The notes under the pieces were generated by a model. It ran no database searches. It was not told the DNA's origin and saw only the letters and a list, made by a program, of their open reading frames with translations. 64,000 bases of DNA, taken from positions 1,223,361 through 1,287,360 of the forward strand of contig JAQFVV010000206.1 in assembly GCA_028023455.1 (NCBI GenBank), in the 5' to 3' direction. Positions 11,365-25,254 of the stretch are shown here, in pieces; positions within the stretch are counted from its first letter, which is position 1, and every line of letters starts with the position of its first letter. The stretch is from Epiperipatus broadwayi. Taxonomy: Eukaryota > Onychophora > Udeonychophora > Euonychophora > Peripatidae. The position numbers and the translations under genes are program-made.

Positions 11365-11665
11365 TATATTGGACTATTTCCACCATCTAATATGAGTATT
11401 GAATGTCATTAGAAAAATTAAATTTTTATTTAAATATTCCAAATACATTCAACTGTTAGTAATAGCACATCAAACAGGTTAGTATATGTACAACATTTCA
11501 AGAGGTATTATTCTCCCCTCTTCTTCAGGTGTTGCTGGCCTGACCAGTGACAGTACTAGCATAGGATTTGAACCTGGATCCTTAGATTCTTGCATAATTA
11601 ATTTTAAGGTAAAACTCTAACCAACTGAGCCTACCTGCCAAAGGCAATGGTGAGTAGAAATTTCA
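11365..11665 (-). mobile_element. tRNA-like SINE tail, family B, copy 1 (joined to PLE)
   Basis: Minus strand: CCTTTGGCAGG, then GTAGGCTCAGTTGGTTAGAG (A-box like), CAAGAATCTAAGG, CCAGGTTCAAATCCT (B-box GGTTCAAATCC), then GGTCAGGCCAGCAACACC, a purine-rich stretch, TTGAATGTATTTGG and AATATTTAAATAAA. Further copies at 21985-22260 (-) and 55140-55422 (+). Here and at 55 kb it follows the PLE GIY-YIG region with the same junction, so it may be a genuine 3' part of that PLE. Confidence 0.7.
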
Positions 11666-12002
11666 TATGCTTATCTATGAAGTTACTCCTGATTTCTCCA
11701 CTTTTTCCTAAGAGCAAAGTTGATTAGTAGTTTCCATACATTATGTATAGCCACACTATGTTGACTTATGGGATTTTCTGCCATTGTCATGTGATCAGCT
11801 TCTTTAAATTTTCTTCTTTGTACCTTTTCTTCTCTATCCAATATTTTTGTATTTTCTCAATTGAACATATGTTCATTGGCATATATGTGGTCTGATACCT
11901 TAGACATATCTGTTTTCTCTCTTCTAATCATCAGTTTGTGTTCTTGCAAGTGCTTTTCAATGGGATGCTTGGTCTCACCAATAAATATTCTTCCATATTT
12001 AT

Positions 12003-12356
12003 ATGGTATTTTGTAGATACAGTTTTTTTCTTTTCAGCATTTCAATTTTAGGGATTCTAACATCTACAAAGCCTAAACTTGAAATGCTGAAAAGAAAAAA
12101 CTGCATCTATAAAATACCATGTGAAAGTAGAATAACATATATTGGTGAGACCAGTGATCCCATTGAAAGGCACTTGCAAGAACACAAACTGATGATTAGA
12201 AGAGAGAAAACAGATGTGTCTAAGGTATCAGACCATATATGTGCCAATGAACATATATTCAATTGGCAAAATATGAAAATATTAGATAGAGAAGAAATGG
12301 TACAAAGAAGAAAATTTAAAGAAGCTGCTCATATGACATTGGCAAAAATACCATAA
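12003..12356 (+). pseudogene. PLE GIY-YIG endonuclease fragment (right arm)
   Basis: An open frame of 117 residues; the first 20 or so are antisense sequence of the opposite arm. From about residue 26 it reads KLEMLKRKNCIYKIPC, then YIGETSDPIERHLQEHKLMIRR, then MKILDREEMVQRRKFKEAAHM. These are the first tyrosine strand (CIYKI), the YIG strand, the arginine/histidine helix and the glutamate (FKEA) of a PLE GIY-YIG domain. The C-terminal end is lost after KIP. The mirror copy on the minus strand (about 11700-12045) encodes the same domain but is broken. The closest relative in this window is the fossil at 54740-55060. Confidence 0.75.
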
Positions 12357-12453
12357 GCCAAACTAGTGTGACTGTACATAATGTATGGAAACAACTAATC
12401 AATCAACTTTGTTCTTAGGAAAAAGTGGAGAAATCAGGAGGAACCTCATAGAG

Positions 12454-15400
12454 TTTCCCAAGTTATCTTTAAATAACACATCTATAAATAACACATATGC
12501 AAGCATTACAAAGAATTCGGTGATTGTAAATGATAATAAAAAAAAATTTCAAGTCAGATTTCTAGCCAAGCAAATCCATGGTTCCGTAAGTCAAACATAA
12601 ATGATATTTACAATTTACATTTAAGAATGCAAGAAAATAATCTCCCTCCTCTAACAGATTGAATAATGAAGATTTAGTAAACATTTCAGAAAAATATAAT
12701 AAAACCATTCTCCATGGCCTATTTAATTCATTTAAATAGTTTTTTTTCACCAAGATCAATTGTAATATCTGCCACAGATTCTAATTGCTCATTATACTGG
12801 TTTCCTCATCAATTACTCCATGAGGCCCTTGCAGTCCATGGGTTATAAAAAACAATATCGAGAATAGGTGATCTTATAAATCCTAGATATATAGCTGTCA
12901 AGTTCTTTGAAGTAAATCGAAAGCAGTGTTTTCAGACTATGATAAAAACTATAAGTAATTTTGTGTTGGTTTCAGTAGATGAAAACAGATAAAGCCTTAT
13001 CAGTGGAGTACTTGGAAACATGTACTTTAGTTATTCTATCCAAGATTTTCAGAAAATGATGCAGCCATTTGGTAAGGTAATATGCTTGCAATAAATTTAC
13101 TTAAAGAATACACCTATACTAATAGCAACAAACAACTATGAATTCAAACCCAGGATACTCCAAAACATCAATCCAAAATGTATTCACACACAGGTATATT
13201 AAGAGGCTATGCTATGTCTTTACATAAGGGGACTAAAACCTCAATGTTATTTATGTAAACAAAGAGGACAAACAGCCATTCAATACAATGACTTTTCTAG
13301 CCAGCAAAGAAGAACAGTTCAATGAACTGCTCAGTCAGAAACTTCATAATCAGAACATAGATGACCAACATCCAAAAATGAAAATACTATCACAGACAAA
13401 ATGCAAAGAAATCTACAACAAGATCAAAACATAAACAAACCCATACAAGAGATCAATGAGCAAAATCATATTATAAATGAAGGAAATATAAATGCCATAA
13501 CTTCAATAAAACAAATACACATAAACAATGATACTACATGTAACCCATCCTATTTTACAAGAAGAGAGAGATGATGAGATTGATTCAATGACTTTAGAAT
13601 CAAAGCAATTTCCATCATTTATGGAATCACTAATTGAGAAATAAACAAGGTGTCTCATATAATAATTAATAAAACCTCTACACAAGTTATGAAAACAATC
13701 ACACTATACATGCCAATCATTGAAACATCCACTCAAGAATTTAAAAAAAAACCAGTTTGTCCCAAGGTAATATCTGAAAATAAAAAAATTAAAACTGATG
13801 ACAATGGACAAATACCAGATATCTCTGATCTTGCAGCTGATTGCTACATACCCATGGAAGTTGGTAGCCCCCAATTAAATATTAATCCAAAAAGTAATCT
13901 ACTTCATCATGGAATAATGTATGAGACTCTGTCATCAACTACACAAACCAATCCTCAAGATCAATGACACAAATCAAAGAGACAAAATGCATGCAAGTTT
14001 AATATGATAGATCCACTATATGTATCATTGATATCAAATTCAATAATTCAACTAAATAATGAAAATAAAAATAACAGCATTTAATGTTAGAGGCATTAAT
14101 TCAGCCTCAAAGTTACATCAACTTAATGGATGGATAAACATAGTAAAAACACATTTCCTTGGCCTTCTTGAAACAAAAATATATTGAAGTTCATAGATAG
14201 ACCCTTCCAGTGATCTAAAAAAACATAGTTTGTTGTGCAAGTACACAGTATGCATCATTATTGGCATGCTTATTGCTTCCATTTGTGTATTTTCAACATT
14301 TAAAATTCTATATACTAATCACCATGTTTCACAACTGTACCACAGCAACCCTCCAGGTTCTTCCATTATGTCATATATCACTCTCACAATTAACTCTTTA
14401 TTAGCACCAACCCCTTATCTGACCATTTTGATGGGTGATTACATTTACATCCAAATGGCTTTACCAGCTATCCCTATCACTTATGAGCTGTGAAGGTTTC
14501 TTCCATTAAATTCAGTTACATTTCATAATAAGTGGTTTGTGACCCTCATCAATTTGGGTTTTTATTCTCCAATGCTCCATCATCTGATTGAAATAACTTG
14601 AAATCCTTCTCCATTCTCTGATCACTCAGGACAGATACTCACCCTAAATCTAACAGGTATACAAACAACTTCAACTCTGCTAGAAAAAACAATGCATATA
14701 TTGCTTCTTACATCTACCACAGAGTTTTTGTTTTCAGAAACATATATTACATTATCAAAACTGGATGCCATCACATTTGATCTGATCCAAAAATACCTAG
14801 CATTCTTCAACATACTTTCATTCAACATTGATCATTTAATACAAAACTTCCCCACCATCTCATTTTCTAGCAATAGCAGATGAAATGCATGGGTGGATCA
14901 TCATTTGCCAGCCAGTACAAGACTCTCAACTGTATATAAACTTACACAAGTATATGACAATGCATGTTTTAAACTTAAAGAAATCTAACTGCTTCAGCCA
15001 ACCTCATAAATAGTCCAGGGGTTACATTTGATAGGCCCTTGGATGTTCCACAATATTGAGAGTCCCCATGGCAATACAAGCTGAAGGAGTCATGTATGCT
15101 GGTCAAAACATAAAATGAAACAGTCTATTTTTACCACTTTAAGAAAAAACTTCAGGAACACCAAGACTTCACATTATCACATGATTATTTTGGACTACCA
15201 GAAACAGAAGCTCTATTCTGGGCAGTTTGCAGCCAAATTTTCCATAATTGACAACACATGTCATCCTAGAACCAACAGTATTCCTAAGTTTGTTTTTTAT
15301 ACCTGAGTTAATTTACTATATATAATCTAGCTAACTATTTGTCCCATAAAATTTACAATATCAAAGCATTATATATGATAGCTATCATTCCTTTTAATAA

Positions 15401-16660
15401 AAAACCAGTTCCCATATCAACTTACTGACCTTTGACCTATTTCTATGGGACCATTAGGCATTAAAATTCTGGAAAAAATTATAAAGATCAACTTAAACCA
15501 AATATATTTCCACTAATCTCACCCATGCAGTTTTCTAAAAAAGGGTAATCTACCAGACAGTACAAAACAGAAAAAGTATGCACCAATTGCCATTCAATTA
15601 TAAATTGAGGCATACTTTGATTCAGTGCAAATCAAAATAATACTAGATAAGCTAGCTAATACCACCATCCCTTCTATCTTACTCTATGTAACTGACAATC
15701 TTTTAGTCAATAGAGCATTTCACAGCATACTTAGTGGTAGAAAATTGCCATCATTCACACCCATATAATCCAATCTCACCAGGCTTACCTATAAGATCAC
15801 TCCTGTTCTCCTTCTTTAATGATTCACTCATAAAAAAAAAATTCAATAGAAAATACCAGGAATTCAAATTGCACACACTCAACAGTATATTCCATGTGTA
15901 GCATACATGGATGACATCACTATCTTCCCTAACTCTTGCTAACAGTTTTCAATATTGCAAAAGATATTTGAAGAATATATTTCTAAATTTCAAACTATAC
16001 TTCAACCTTAATAAGACAGCTGCCTAGTTTATGTACACAAACAAACCTTATACAAATATCTTTCAAGGCAAACCTACTACTTTTCTCAGCTTTCCATTTT
16101 ACATGGGGTCTAGTGCAATGATACAAAGCATACAAAACAAACTACAAGAAACTGCAATAAAAATCACAACCTCATTTTTAAAGACCTACCCTTTCTATTT
16201 ACTCTAAAGATCAAATAGGAATATGCTTTTTATTACAAAGATTACATACTTTTTCCACATAATATTTTTTTCAAAATGGTTTACTTTGAAAATCTCATCA
16301 CTTTGCACCAAGCTATTATGAGGGTGGAAAGCTGTGGTAGTGTCGGCTAAATGCCTTAGCAGAACACCCACTCACAATGGATTAGGTCTTCACACTACAC
16401 ACATATGTCACATACCCAAAAACCATGAACCTCATGGTATCAACAATGAGACTATTCCCCACACTTTTATGCTTACTCTTGGTCACTCCAACAGATAGAT
16501 CACCCCCATCATCTGAATATATACCATTCCTCATAAGTCTGTCATAATAATATCTAGCCAAATACATATTCAATCTACAAACAAATACACATACTGGAAA
16601 ATCTACAACTTATTATACCCAGATTGCTCAGAAGCTTCAGAAAATGGTCATTAGAGCCTA
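12454..16660 (+). mobile_element. Degenerate L1/Tx1-like LINE (ORF1, endonuclease, RT)
   Basis: A long decayed non-LTR retrotransposon. ORF1 remnants: GDLINPRYIAVKFFEVNR (about 12870-12920), GNMYFSYSIQDFQKMMQPFG (about 13016-13075), and a zinc-knuckle remnant CYLC (about 13245) whose later ligands are lost. The AP-endonuclease start is at about 14070-14190 (ITAFNVRGINSASKLHQL and LGLLETK). RT: RPISMGPLGIKILEKI (about 15435-15485), and the catalytic AYMDDITIFPN (about 15900-15935). After RT: GWKAVVVSAKCLSRTPTHNG then LGLH (about 16325-16400), resembling the 'WKG..KV....LC.P...GGLGL' block of L1/Tx1 LINEs. Many stops and frameshifts. Clade is inferred from ORF1 and the post-RT block. It abuts the PLE junction at 12453, so it may have inserted there. 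Confidence 0.72.
13650..13967 (+). pseudogene. LINE ORF1 C-terminal remnant
   Basis: A 105-residue open frame rich in Pro, Lys and Asp, with no motif of its own. It lies between the zinc-knuckle remnant and the endonuclease start of the LINE at 12454-16660, so it is read as the tail of ORF1. The position supports this; the sequence alone does not prove it. Confidence 0.4.
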
Positions 16661-19600
16661 AATATTTCAATTTTATCTTGAGACTCTATCATATACGAGA
16701 AGAAACACAATATTTTTAAATTTTATGATAAAAATTATGTCAAAAAATTATCTAAAAGCACATTGAGTCCCTTGTAAATATTTACATTACTAAAAGCAAC
16801 TTATTCCATGAAATTTTTGACGTTTTCTATAATAATAATAATATTTACTGCAATCTTACTAGTCTGCTTATTTTTAAAAATTGTGCAACAGAAGTAAGTA
16901 TCATTAACACATTTTTGAATTCTCATATTTCTTTAAAGTATTCATTATTTAGAAGCTAACATATCATCACCATATTTTAATACCTTTTCAGATATTTCAT
17001 CAGTAGCAATAGCCCTATCATTGTTAGCATTACAAAAAGCTATTTTTTATTTCATTAAGCTAGATATTTTTCTCTAAATCTAAATGATTAGATAAACTAG
17101 ATATATCATTAAAAGTCATAAATGTCAAAATACTTCCATCTATTTAAATATCCTTATCATTATATAAGACAGTGATTTCAGTGCATTTAATAAGATTAGG
17201 GTTCCATTTTTCGAATTCCTATGTTACTTTCAGTGCATCAAAAAAAAAAATTAAAATGACCATTAATCAATGAAAGTCTGTATCTTTTTGCATCAAGGAT
17301 TTTGTTAGTTATTGAAATTCTGTTTTTACATTTTTAAATTGATTATAAAGTTGCACATTTGTTTATTATTTTGTGAGCAGATACTTCTTTTTGTTTTCTT
17401 TTAATCAAATCATACAATAATAAAAGCACTGTCAGAAAAGTGGTCATGATATTTAACATATTTCTTAAGAAAATTTCATTTCTCATTAGCATCTTTAATG
17501 TTCAAATAGCAATAGTAATGCTTAATATTTATTGAAATTTAGCACAAATAGTAGATATGTATTTAAAAAAACATCAATTTTTATGAATATGATTTGAATA
17601 ATATTGATTTTTAATGCCATTTGTTTTGATGATCAATGCATTTGTGTTTCTTTTATCACAGTTTTTCTTCCTTAAATGTAGAGTTTGTTATTGTTTTCCA
17701 AATGTTATACAAAAATTCTATAATAACATATTATTATTTCCAACATGATTGGGCAAAAGTCTAGTTTTCTGTATCAACACTTTGTTTTAAAGTCTTTGTT
17801 CTACTATTGCTATTGCTGCAATAATGCTATCACAAGAAATAGAAGCTTTCTTTCTTTGCATTTCCTAAAGCTATTGATCATAGGGTCTAATAAAATGAGT
17901 ACTAATACCTCTGTGCAAGGAATGTTTTAACATTATTAACATATTAACACAGCAAATATTTCCAAAAATACAAGATATTAAATTAGAATTTATGACCTAT
18001 CCAACTCCATACAGTCTCCTTTCATTGGTTGATCTCTTTCAAAAAAACTTATAACTAACTATTTCTTCTCTTCTGAAAAACAAATTTCATTAAAAAAGAT
18101 ATATAGATCTTAGGTCTTAACAACCTCTTAATTATCATTAAAGTCTTCACAGTCACATTTAACTACACAATCACAAGAAGCATGTGCTTGAGGGCACCAA
18201 TTATTAAAAATCTCTGGAAGTTAGCAGCTGCAAAGGAAATATATTCTGCAAATCGCAAGCACAGATACCATATTTATCTAACAATTTGCCATTCATTAAA
18301 TAAGGAATAGCATTTTAGTACTTGATAACTAAAAATATAATTTTCTTTTTTTCTATGAGAAAATATGTTAAGTAATAAATTATATTTCAAATTTGTATGT
18401 TTATGTACCTACTATCTATTCAAATAGGTTAAATTCAATTAATTTTATTTTTGTATTACTTTTACTTTAAATTAGTATTTTTTAATTTTATTTTGCCATA
18501 AAAATAAGTTTTCAGGGTGTAATTGAGAAATGCAATAATTTAACAAAAAAAGAAAAAGTATACACTGCAACAAGGAATTTCACTGACTAAATTTTTAATC
18601 CAACAAACTAAAAAAAAGTCAAAATAACATATAAAGATCGACAACTTACTCTATCCATATTGTGACTGAAAAACAAAATAACTCTGAAGAGAAACTGAAA
18701 ACAAACAAATAGCCAATTGAAAAAGAATAAAGGATCAAAAATCAATCCAATGGATTAAAACATTGTGCTCTTTGTGTTCCTAATGAAGAAAAAAATAGTA
18801 AAAAACAATAAAACAAATTTTGTAAAGTTTTAGCAGACTACAGTAAAAATGTAAACCATTATAAATTTCCCAATAATATTGTATCATGGTCAGTGAATTT
18901 ATTGGATAAAATAATAGAATATTACTTAATCATGAACCAATCTTATTACAGAAGTATTTCTAAGTAAATCAAATAGCATAGGGATATTATCTATGAATAT
19001 TATTTCAGGAACAAATTGTCATGTGTTTCAATTGTTTTCCAAATTACAAATAAAATTATCAATGGGGTTTAATGAGTAGGGAAATTTACTTTGAAGCTTG
19101 AGAGAACATAAGTTTTTTTCATTTCATTTCAAATTAAGGTTAATTCTCCAAAAACAAATATTAATATGCACTTGAAAAAAAAATTGATCTAAAGCAAAAG
19201 TATTAGTGGGCCATTTTAAAGTGAGAATTTATTACTGTGTGATCACAGAAAGAATGCAAATTCCAATCAAATGAGAAATTTTACAAAAAGTATCTCAGAA
19301 TTCTATAGCTTATTAAAGCCATCTGTAAATATTTAGTCTTTATGTAGAGTAAGGAGAATTATTTATTGCACATTGTATGTGACAAATTTATAAATTCAAT
19401 GGGCATGAAATACAGAAATATTTAATTTTTGAAGTTTAAAGTGCAATTTATTACTCCATTATTGCATTCTCCACTTACAATATAACTCCTACAAAACAAT
19501 TATCTTTTATCCGAGATTTGTTGGTAAGAATGGAATATAAAAGAACAGTTTTTTGGAATCATTAAAATTTAAAAATTATGATTAATTTTTAAGAAGTTAT

Positions 19601-21984
19601 ATCTGCAGATATAATAAATTTTAGAGATCAAACATATGATAACATACCAGTTATGGCTGGAAAATATGGAATAATGTAAGATAGAATAAATCATTATATT
19701 GATTCAGCAATCTATGTATCCTGTATTAGCCACATTCTACATTTGATAGGAAAGAGTGTGGTGTAACCCTGATCTGGTGCATTGTATTAATTTTATTTTA
19801 TTCAAAATGTGTATAATTACTGTCATCTACTTGTTAATGGAAGTTATTCATTGAACAATATAATACCCATTAAGTGTTGATATATAAAGTGAATAACTGA
19901 TACTAAATGAGTACCATGAACAGATGTAATTTTAACATTAAAATATAATTATCAAAATGCTAATATAGCTCTGATAAAGCTTAGTACATCCAACAATGAA
20001 ATACCAATGAATAAATTAGAGGTAATAAAACTATCAGTGTTTTTTTTTCTAAATATGTGTTTTATTAATACTTTTATGAAATAAGTTGTTGCAACAAATA
20101 TCAGCCAATCATTACAAGATATGCAGTACAATCTATCTTTCAAAATTACTCTTTAAATTTACCATGGGTGTCAGAAATAAATTCAGTGGAATCAAAAGCA
20201 ATGTCAATTTTTTTTATCAGGAAATTTAAACTACAAAGATTTAAAATAACAAAATTGCAGTTTGAAAAAACAACTCTTAATGAGACCCACTTTACTGTAA
20301 AACAATTTTTTTAATAAATATGTATAATATGATTTGTGACATATTTATTTCTGAAATATCTAGAAGAATACCAGTTTCACTGATGTACTAAAGGATTTTC
20401 AATTATTTTTAGATTTTAAAATGACACGTTAAATTTACTAAATATTGCGAATGAAATAACTATAAAATATCTTCAAATTATTAAAATTAAACACATTAAA
20501 GATAAAATTCCTTATTTCATTACTCTCATAAAATGAGAAAATATCACTATATCTGCTGACATGTTTATTAATTAGGGATTTGCAATCTACATTTTCAAAT
20601 GTCGAAACAATTTAAAAATTTTTTTGACAATATCTGTTTATACTGCTAATGGTGGTTATTTATTTTTAGGTTTGAAATGTTTTATCCAATTCATTATTTC
20701 ACTTACATTTAATTGATTTGGCAATGACATTCATAGAAAATAATATAATTCTGTTATTAGATTATAAATTGCATTAGTTATAAATTAGCTAAACCTAAAA
20801 TGAGAAAAGTCCAATTTAGGATTTTTATATTTAGAATTTTAATGTTTGTATATATTTGAGTGTCATATGACTTTTACAAAATTTACTGTAAATTTTTTGC
20901 AATAAATAACATACACAATATAATTTTTTTAATTCTTTTTTTATTAATAAATAATTAATATTATATTTGCATTTTCTTTTAAATGCTAAACACTAATGAA
21001 TTATGATTATCATATCTTTGGAAAAAAATAAAGATGATTTTTGAGGAAATTACTGATTGATAAAAATATTTTATTAAGTCATAAATTTATTAGATAGCAT
21101 TATTCTAATATTTAGGGAGAAAAGCCTCAAAATTAGATTGTACTTGAGCCCCTTTAAGTACTTGATTTGCCACTGGATGTCCATCTGGTCTTAAAGACTT
21201 TGTGTCAAATAAAGTTCTCACATACCATATATCTAAAAAAAATTAAAACTTAGATTTATAATATTTATATTTAGTACTACCACTCTCTCTTGTTTTACCT
21301 TTGTTATTTATAAAATTATTTTTATTATTATAATGAATAATCTTCCAAGTATGCTAATTCAGATAAATTGGATGTCCAGACCATTTTTAGACCACATATT
21401 CTAGGTCACATCCAGTTCCATGATAGATATAATTACTTTACATAGGGATACCAAAACATACAATCATTGCTCAGTCAAATTATTAATGATTGTACTACCT
21501 TAAAAACATATTACAAATAAGAATTGCTTACATATTAAACTTGTCCCTGTCTTAATTCTTTAGTGCTTAACCTAAAAAAAAGAAAATTGCAGTCATAATT
21601 GTTTTGCTTACAATAAAATAATGAAAATGTGATTACACAGTCCTACAATTCTATTGTCACAAGTTAGTATAGAGTGATTACTGATGGAATAAGAGATTCA
21701 TGATGTTCTAGTCTTGAAGATGATAAGAAAAAGGAGATAGATTTTTTTGTATCAGAAACAGTACCTAACTTTGAATGAACCAACATTTTATCCTACAATT
21801 CATGGTTAACCCCTTATATCTCAAGGTTATTACACTATATATCATCTATGGAATCCTGAGCACAAATTACAGGAATTAAATGTTTCTTCTATGACAGTAA
21901 TACATTGCTGTTACCGCCTTTTTAAAAAAAATATGTTGTAATTTCTAGGTTAATGTTTAATTATAAATTTGTAATTATAAGATT
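16661..21984. other. Long AT-rich region with no recognised feature
   Basis: More than 5 kb without a coding, RNA or shared-repeat signal. Short open frames (for example 17745-17930 and 19952-20143) have chance-like composition. A small inverted GTACTT...AAGTAC pair near 21150-21170 is the only structure noted. Could be intron or old, unrecognisable repeat. Confidence 0.5.
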
Positions 21985-22260
21985 ATTTTCATAATCTAGA
22001 ATTAAATATTAATCGTCTTTAGAAGAATTCAAACTTTATTTAAAATTTTCAAATACATTCAACTGTTTCTTTCACTCAAGTTAATATATAAGATTTAGAG
22101 TGATATTATCTTCTTTTCTTCTTCAGATAATTCTGGCCTAACTAGTGACAATACTAACATGAGAAAAAAACTTGAGACCATATATTTTATAAATTCTGAA
22201 CTTAAGGTGATTCTCTAATCAACTAAGTTATTATGTCAAAAGCAATAGTCAGTAAAAATT
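21985..22260 (-). mobile_element. tRNA-like SINE tail, family B, copy 2 (no PLE body)
   Basis: A degraded copy of the 11365-11665 tail. Minus strand: TATGAAATTTTTACTGAC, TGCTTTTGACA, AACTTAGTTGATTAGAGAA (A-box remnant), then CAGAATTATCTGAAGAAG, TTGAATGTATTTG and AGATTATGAAAAT. The B-box is eroded. No GIY-YIG sequence lies next to it, unlike the other two copies. Confidence 0.65.
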
Positions 22261-22312
22261 TCATATTCAAAGATTTTTTAGTTAATATTTATTCTTGTTG
22301 TTGTGATGGTGG

Positions 22313-22474
<162 letters not shown>

Positions 22475-22499
22475 TTTAAATACAAGTACATTATATTTA

Positions 22500-22572
22500 C
22501 TTTTAAGCTAAATGTAATTAGAGGGGATTTGAACCCAGACTTTCCAATTTCCTTTAGTCATCCACTCCATCT
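22500..22572 (-). repeat. tRNA-like module, family C, copy 2
   Basis: Minus strand contains GATGGAGTGGATGAC and AGTCTGGGTTCAAATCCCC with a good B-box, then CTCTAATTACA. It matches 3236-3320 and 47085-47165. It sits between two (TTA)n runs (22316-22474 and 22573-22596). Confidence 0.5.
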
Positions 22573-22596
22573 TTTATTATTATTATTATTATTATT

Positions 22597-24344
22597 TGTT
22601 TTGCATTTTCTAAATGCATCTTTTGAAAGAGTAATTATAAATAAAATATTTATTTTAATTTATACTGAATTTGATTTTTTTTTTTAAATTATTAACTTTA
22701 TTGTTTTGATTAAATAGAATTGTTTAAAGATTTAATTATATGTGCTATAATTAAAAATTAAATTAAATAAATTCTGATTAAAAAAATTTTCATCTTTTTA
22801 ACTACTGCTTTCTAATGAAACTATAAAACATTCATTTTCATTAACTGTTGTAAATTAAATTAAATGATGTAATTGCATCTATTCTTTTATTTTTTAAAGT
22901 TCACTTAATTACTGTTGTCTTGATTTGTATTGTTATTTTTATAAAATAAAAAAACAAGAAAAGTTATGATTGTACTTAATTTGAAAAGCTTTTACCAATC
23001 ACAAACATTGTATTTATTTTTGTATATAAATATTAATTTTTATATAAAGTGTATTGGTGTTTAGATGTATGGAACAATGGCGCTTTAAGATTTTAAAACT
23101 ATATAATTGCATGAAAATAAATAAAATGATCGACTTTTCATTATCAAATTCCTATCAGCTCATTTCAACTGAATCTTTATTTTTTTTCTACAACAGTTAC
23201 GATTTTATTCTATAGTAGTATCAAAAACAGGTTTATTCAACTATGTTTACAATAAAGAAAAAATTATAAAATAACATTAAATTTGGCAATACATTTATAA
23301 ACCATTAAATTACTTAATGTCCAATATTAATAAGATTCCATGTGGAATTTGCTATTAGGTGAGGAGCTAACTTCAAATCTCTTTCTTTGATATCTTTTAT
23401 TTTTTGTAAAAAAATTAATGTTGGATCAGGTATAACAGACTTGAAGATTAGGAAGCATCTGACAAACCATAGACAGAAAGTGATGAAAGTTGCACTTCTT
23501 ATAATTGCAAAATCCCCATAAGCAAAACCTTTTATGAGTGTGTTGATAATTGGATGTTTTGGTGTATAAATTTTATTAATCAATATTCTATAGTATTTCA
23601 ATAATTTGAATAAAGATAAAAACATAGTTTTTTTTTAACAATCTTATTTAAAAAAAAAAAAGAAATGCATATTATAAGGCCCACAGACATGTACTGGAAA
23701 AGATTGGAGCACACATAAAATTACTTTTCATTACAACGCTATTAATTCCTCATATCCGACAAATAAAATAAAAACATTTTTATTAGGTATCAAAAAAATA
23801 TTAAGAAATTTTATCTATTAATTATTGCACATTTTTTTTTAGAAATAACTCTGTTTATGAAGTATATAAAATAGACGTGTGTTGATTGTCATTAATATTA
23901 AGATTGTCTAAGTGATGACTGGTTTTAATGATTTTATATATATATATATTTCAAAAATAGATCAATGATTGATTTTAAATAAATACGTTTATTATTTTGC
24001 TTTATTACAATTATTTGATATATAAATTAAAAGTTAACTTACCACACACACAAAAAAAAAAAAACATCTCAAACATGTTAGATAAAATTAATATGAATAG
24101 CCTACAAACAAATTGTTGTGTAACCATTAGATCTACTTTAATTTTAAATTTTTTTTAAAAATTTAAAAATGATTTGCATTGCTGATTATCGATTAATGTA
24201 ATCATATGTTATCAATTAATTAATCACTGATAAGAAATATTTTGTTTTATATTGGTTTATAGCTAACTTAACTTAATGAACATTTCTGTGAATACATTTG
24301 TTTTATTTGTATGTTATTACAAATTTATTTTATATAATGCCAGA
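22597..24344. other. AT-rich region; one unrecognised 103-codon frame
   Basis: The minus-strand frame 23314-23625 is open for 103 codons and has somewhat higher complexity than its neighbours (for example IKERDLKLAPHLIANSTWN), but I recognise no family in either strand. Nothing else supported. Confidence 0.4.
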
Positions 24345-24600
24345 TGCGCTCACACATAGGTATTACAATCATTTTCAATCACAATTTAATCCAGTATCTC
24401 TTATCCATAGTCTGTTTTTTTTTTCACATCACTCCAACTATCAATCTGTCCAATTGTGGTTTTTTTTCTAGGTTTTTTGTACAAACTCTTGGGATCCAAT
24501 TTAATGCTTCAGCTGCCATTTATTTTCATCTCTTTAGCAATATGACCATTTCAACTCCATTTCAGTTTCTTAATGTTTTTAATAATGTTAATAACACATA
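24345..24600 (-). mobile_element. RTE-type LINE C-terminal fragment
   Basis: Read on the minus strand in shifting frames: a KLKWS..GHIAK block, then KLDPKS and a TDYG block. These fit the RTE C-terminal region 'KLKW.W.GHI.R......W..R......P.R.R...RW.DDI'. Heavily decayed; assignment rests on this block and on its resemblance to 29410-29600. Confidence 0.5.
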
Positions 24601-24611
24601 TAATGAATAAT

Positions 24612-24727
24612 ATATCTGTAGTGTAATTTTCACTACACCTCTCTCATGCAAAGTATGATCAAAGAGATGTGAAAAGATCTATGATCCCCAAGATGCACAT
24701 TTCATGCTGAACACTCAGCACTTGGCT

Positions 24728-24728
<1 letters not shown>
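24612..24728 (-). repeat. Dispersed repeat D, copy next to tetranucleotide array
   Basis: Contains TGATCCCCAAGATGCACATT and TTTCATGCTGAAC, the reverse complement of the words at 25800-25850 (+). The (TAGA)n expansion starts where the copy ends (TTGGCTTAGATAGA). Confidence 0.6.
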
Positions 24729-25233
<505 letters not shown>

Positions 25234-25254
25234 TTGATGCGACAAATGTGCTAT

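Larger units (their letters stand above)
11365..12453. mobile_element. Head-to-head pair of PLE 3' ends (inverted repeat)
   Basis: The left arm, about 11690-12045, is the reverse complement of the right arm, about 12070-12453, with a short centre near 12045-12070. Each arm carries a GIY-YIG coding segment; words such as GAGACCAG and ACAAACTGATGATTAGAAG occur in opposite orientation. The left arm continues outward (11365-11690) into a tRNA-like tail. The right arm stops at 12453 (ACCTCATAG), where an L1/Tx1-like LINE begins. The two arms differ by a modest number of substitutions, so the structure is older than the palindrome at 46 kb. Confidence 0.8.

Noticed and set aside
11365-12453. CRISPR-like or bacterial inverted array
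   Set aside because: The inverted repeats are PLE coding and tail sequence; the DNA is clearly eukaryotic and there are no regular short repeats with unique spacers.
23314-23625. 103-codon minus frame as a host gene
   Set aside because: No start context, splice signal or recognisable domain; composition compatible with chance in AT-rich DNA. Left as unassigned.
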